The translations under genes were made by a program, and so were the position numbers. Positions 7,113 through 9,244 of a DNA stretch of 9,244 nt are shown one piece after another; within the stretch, counting starts at the first letter, position 1; each line of letters begins with the position of its first letter. The notes below the pieces were generated by a model. The model was not told where the DNA came from. It made no database searches and saw only the letters and a program-made list of their open reading frames with translations. The stretch is from NCBI GenBank assembly GCA_034005175.1, contig JAVEVF010000074.1, forward strand, positions 1 to 9,244, in the 5' to 3' direction. Source of the DNA: JAVEVF01 sp034005175. GTDB lineage: Bacteria; Actinomycetota; Coriobacteriia; Anaerosomatales; SLCP01.

Positions 7113-8566
7113 AGCCCCTCCAGGACTTCTCGAGCCGCCTCGCGATCGTCGAAGTGAATCGTGCGGTCAGCGAAGATCTGGTAGTCCTCGTGGCCTTTCC
7201 CCGCGATGAGCACGGCGTCACCTGCTGCGGATTGCTCAAGAGCTGCGCGGATGGCGGCCTTCCTGTCCACGATCACTTCGTAGGATACCCCTGTCTTGAG
7301 CACGCCGTCTTCAATCTGCGTGATGATGCGGCCCGGATCTTCCGAGCGTGGGTTGTCACTCGTGAGGATGAGATGATGCGCGCCCTCGCCCGCTGCCTCG
7401 CCCATAAGGGGACGCTTCTCTGAATCACGGTCTCCACCACATCCGAAAACGGCGATCACTCGGCCGGAAGTCAGAGCCCGGACTGCGCTTATGGCCTTCG
7501 CAAGGCTATCTGGCGTGTGCGCGTAATCGACGAAGACGGCGAAGTCCTGACCGCAGTCGATGCGCTCAAGCCTCCCCGGAACCTGCGGTGCAGACCGCAA
7601 GCCCTCCACGATGGTGGTGAGATCGATTCCCAGCGCAAGAGCACAACCGGTGGCGACGAGTGCGTTGCTCACGTTGTACTCTGCGGCGAGGGGAAGCTCG
7701 ACACGCTTGGCGCCGATGGGCGTCACGAGGGCGAAGCGCGTTCCGTCAGCGCTGCTCTCCTCGTCGACGGCGCGGACGTCGGCACTATCGCTGCGCCCGA
7801 CCGTGAGCACGCTCTCCAAGTCGCGGGCGATCGCCGCGCCATAGCTGCTGTCGATATTCACCACGCGCTCGGCCACATCCAGCTCGGTGAACAGCCGGCG
7901 CTTGACCGAGTAGTACTCCTCGATGGTGTGATGATAGTCGAGGTGGTCTTGGCTGAGGTTCGTGAAGGCCGCAACGGCAAAGTGCACGCCTTCCACGCGG
8001 CTAAGATCAACGGCGTGTGAGGAGACCTCCATCGCGACGGTCTGCACACCCGAATCGCGCATCTCGGCCAGCAGCGCTTGCAGATCGGCGGACTCAGGCG
8101 TCGTGCGGTCAGACACTAACCGGTCGGTGCCTATGCGCGTCTCAACCGTTCCGATGAGACCGGTCTTTCTGCCCGACGCTCGCGCGATGTTCTCGAGCAG
8201 ATACGTGGTCGTGGTCTTGCCATTCGTGCCGGTGATGCCCACTACCGCCATGTCGCGGCTTGGGTCGCCATAAAGGACGGCGGCGCAACGAGCCAGTGCC
8301 TTGCGGGTGTCGGCGACCAGCACCACCGGCACTCCTTCGATGCCTGCCGGACGCCTGGTCGCCACCACGGCTACGGCACCCCGCGAGATTGCATCGGCGG
8401 CGAAATCATGCCCATCATGCACGAGCCCAGGGATGCAGAAGAACGCATCTCCCGGTCGGACGTGGTCGGAGCGGTACGCTATGCCGCTGACGTTGATAGC
8501 AGAATCACCACCATCATACGTGGCCTCAAGGCCATGCAGCAGGTCTGCCAGTCGTATGATCGTCAC
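7094..8566 (-). CDS. murE: UDP-N-acetylmuramoyl-L-alanyl-D-glutamate--2,6-diaminopimelate ligase (MurE)
   Basis: MurE is the cytoplasmic ATP-dependent ligase that adds the third stem-peptide residue. The 490-residue length fits. The N-terminal domain carries YRSDHVRPGDAFF (31-43), with the serine and aspartate of the usual DSR-type signature. The ATP loop is GITGTNGKTTT (110-120), followed by the TTPES stretch (155-159), MEVSSHAVD (179-187), FTNLSQDHLDYH (201-212), and K222 in YSVKRRLF, the expected carbamylated lysine. YNVSNALVA (297-305) and VPGRLERID (329-337) lead into the C-terminal domain with VDYAHTPDSL (346-355), FGCGGDRDSEKRP (374-386), DNPR at 404-407, and GKGHEDYQ (456-463). DNPR is the known mark of meso-diaminopimelate specificity rather than L-lysine. 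The GTG start has a GGTGA ribosome-binding site 6 bases upstream. The 3' end overlaps murF by 19 bases. Confidence 0.97.
   Translation of the reverse strand: MTIIRLADLLHGLEATYDGGDSAINVSGIAYRSDHVRPGDAFFCIPGLVHDGHDFAADAISRGAVAVVATRRPAGIEGVPVVLVADTRKALARCAAVLYGDPSRDMAVVGITGTNGKTTTTYLLENIARASGRKTGLIGTVETRIGTDRLVSDRTTPESADLQALLAEMRDSGVQTVAMEVSSHAVDLSRVEGVHFAVAAFTNLSQDHLDYHHTIEEYYSVKRRLFTELDVAERVVNIDSSYGAAIARDLESVLTVGRSDSADVRAVDEESSADGTRFALVTPIGAKRVELPLAAEYNVSNALVATGCALALGIDLTTIVEGLRSAPQVPGRLERIDCGQDFAVFVDYAHTPDSLAKAISAVRALTSGRVIAVFGCGGDRDSEKRPLMGEAAGEGAHHLILTSDNPRSEDPGRIITQIEDGVLKTGVSYEVIVDRKAAIRAALEQSAAGDAVLIAGKGHEDYQIFADRTIHFDDREAAREVLEGLCSHSR
7115..7121 (-). promoter_or_regulatory. Ribosome-binding site of murF inside the murE coding end
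   Basis: GGAGGGG on the coding strand lies 2-4 bases before the murF GTG, depending on pairing register. It is embedded in the murE codons for its last residues, so ribosomes finishing murE pass over it. Confidence 0.6.
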
Positions 8567-8618
8567 TCTCTCTCACCACGCTCGAACGGCCGATTCTACC
8601 ACCCGCCATACCATGATT
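8567..8618 (-). other. ftsI-murE intergenic gap, the only real non-coding stretch in the window
   Basis: Fifty-two bases separate the ftsI stop from the murE start. They hold the murE ribosome-binding site near the murE end and a promoter-like motif near the middle. I see no strong hairpin followed by a T-run that would act as an intrinsic terminator, so read-through from ftsI into murE is expected. The space is too short for another gene. Confidence 0.8.
8573..8577 (-). promoter_or_regulatory. Ribosome-binding site of murE
   Basis: GGTGA on the coding strand pairs with the UCACC end of 16S rRNA and lies 6 bases before the GTG start. It is the evidence for choosing the GTG at 8566. Confidence 0.6.
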
Positions 8619-8621
8619 CTA
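8593..8621 (-). promoter_or_regulatory. Candidate extended -10 promoter upstream of murE
   Basis: On the coding strand, TGGTAGAAT (-10 hexamer at 8598-8593) matches the extended -10 pattern TGnTAnAAT. The hexamer 17 bases upstream (8621-8616) is also TAGAAT, sharing only three of six bases with TTGACA, and it contains the ftsI stop codon. If used, transcription would begin about 20 bases before the murE GTG, just ahead of its ribosome-binding site. The spacing is right, but the weak -35 and the short, GC-rich context make this a suggestion rather than a call. It would give murE and the following genes a boost independent of ftsI. Confidence 0.3.
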
Positions 8622-9244
8622 TGGCGCCTGCTCGGTTGTTGACGTCCCGACATCACCCGGTTGCACAGAGCGAACGCTGCTGGGCGGGATCTTCAGATGC
8701 GCGACTGCGAACTGCGCCACTTCAGAGAACACAGGTGCGGCCACCACTCCACCGTATATGGCGCCGCTCGGCTCATCGAGAGTCACCACGATCAGGACTT
8801 GCGGATCATCGGCGGGCAAGAATCCCGCAAAGGAGCCCACGTAGCCTCCGCCAGCATATCCCTTGCCGTCCGCCCTCGGCTTTTGCGCCGTGCCTGTCTT
8901 GCCGGCGACTTCGTACCCCGGGACCGTGGCGGGCTTTCCTGTCCCCTCGGTGACAACGGCCTTCAGCACCTCGCGCGTGGCGCTTGCCGCTTCAGCGGAG
9001 ATCGCACGCTTCTTGGGCCACGTTGTCTCCAGGTCAAACCCCTCAGGCCCTTCGAGAAGGAAGTGCGGCGTCACCAACTCGCCGCCGTTTGCTATCGCCG
9101 ACAGAGAACGGGCGAGCTGGAGCGATGTGATTGATACACCTTGACCGAATGGGATGTTTGCGATTGACGTCGCCGACCACTGCTCGACCGGAGGAAGGTA
9201 TCCTATCGCCTCCCCCGGAAAGTCCACACCTGTCTTCTCGGTCA
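8619..9244 (-). CDS. ftsI: Class B penicillin-binding protein FtsI/PBP3, C-terminal transpeptidase portion only
   Basis: The visible 207 codons are the C-terminal end of a class B penicillin-binding protein, the D,D-transpeptidase that cross-links septal peptidoglycan outside the membrane. The gene enters from the right edge with no start in the window. Visible landmarks are the TEKTGVDFPGE start (1-11 of the visible part), the FGQGVSITSLQLARSLSAIANGG stretch around 32-54 typical of this domain, the third active-site motif KTGTA at 115-119, and GSFAGFLPADDP at 136-147, followed by the last strands of the domain. The SxxK and SxN motifs would lie upstream, outside the window. The protein ends about 25 residues after the fold with a Ser/Thr/Pro-rich tail and no PASTA domain, unlike the sporulation-type SpoVD. 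Position directly before murE supports FtsI. It stops 52 bases before the murE start. Confidence 0.93.
   Translation of the reverse strand, partial: TEKTGVDFPGEAIGYLPPVEQWSATSIANIPFGQGVSITSLQLARSLSAIANGGELVTPHFLLEGPEGFDLETTWPKKRAISAEAASATREVLKAVVTEGTGKPATVPGYEVAGKTGTAQKPRADGKGYAGGGYVGSFAGFLPADDPQVLIVVTLDEPSGAIYGGVVAAPVFSEVAQFAVAHLKIPPSSVRSVQPGDVGTSTTEQAP

Noticed and set aside
8612..8625. Small inverted repeat CCAT-N6-ATGG at the ftsI end, as a possible terminator
   Set aside because: Four-base arms with no following T-run are too weak for an intrinsic terminator, and the downstream genes continue the same pathway.
1..9244. A previously undescribed system, mobile element or defence locus
   Set aside because: Every stretch over 60 bases is covered by a well-known dcw gene in canonical order, with no leftover space, foreign composition or insertion scars that I can see.

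Overview
This window is the middle of a division and cell wall (dcw) gene cluster, entirely on the minus strand. Read in the direction of transcription (right to left) the order is ftsI (3' part only) - murE - murF - mraY - murD - ftsW - murG - murC (5' part only). Every gene is recognisable from family motifs in its translation, and the order is the classical dcw order. I see no mobile element, tRNA, rRNA, CRISPR array, phage gene or unidentified cargo gene, and no hidden novel system.

Organism: the DNA is GC-rich, uses many GTG/TTG starts, and carries a MurE with the DNPR motif of meso-diaminopimelate-adding enzymes. The proteins look like those of a GC-rich, mesoDAP-type bacterium. The MurG N-terminus (GGGTAGHIYPAL, then a GFDRSRPLTL stretch) reminds me of Actinomycetota, perhaps the Coriobacteriia side, but that placement is from memory and is tentative.

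Layout: 9244-8619 ftsI C-terminal transpeptidase part; 8618-8567 a 52-base gap, the only real intergenic space, holding the murE ribosome-binding site and a promoter-like motif; 8566-7094 murE; 7112-5700 murF; 5707-4664 mraY; 4662-3274 murD; 3272-2025 ftsW; 2113-992 murG; 995-1 murC, cut by the window edge. From murE on, each junction is an overlap or a single base (19-base overlap, 8-base overlap, 1-base gap, 1-base gap, 89-base overlap, 4-base overlap), so the genes are almost certainly one co-transcribed, translationally coupled unit.

Function: MurC, MurD, MurE and MurF add L-Ala, D-Glu, the diamino acid and D-Ala-D-Ala to UDP-MurNAc in the cytoplasm. MraY moves phospho-MurNAc-pentapeptide onto undecaprenyl phosphate (lipid I), and MurG adds GlcNAc (lipid II). 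FtsW polymerises lipid II at the septum and FtsI cross-links it. Six of the seven visible starts are not ATG. The most unusual structural point is the 89-base ftsW/murG overlap, where the last 29 FtsW codons also encode the MurG glycine-rich N-terminus in another frame.
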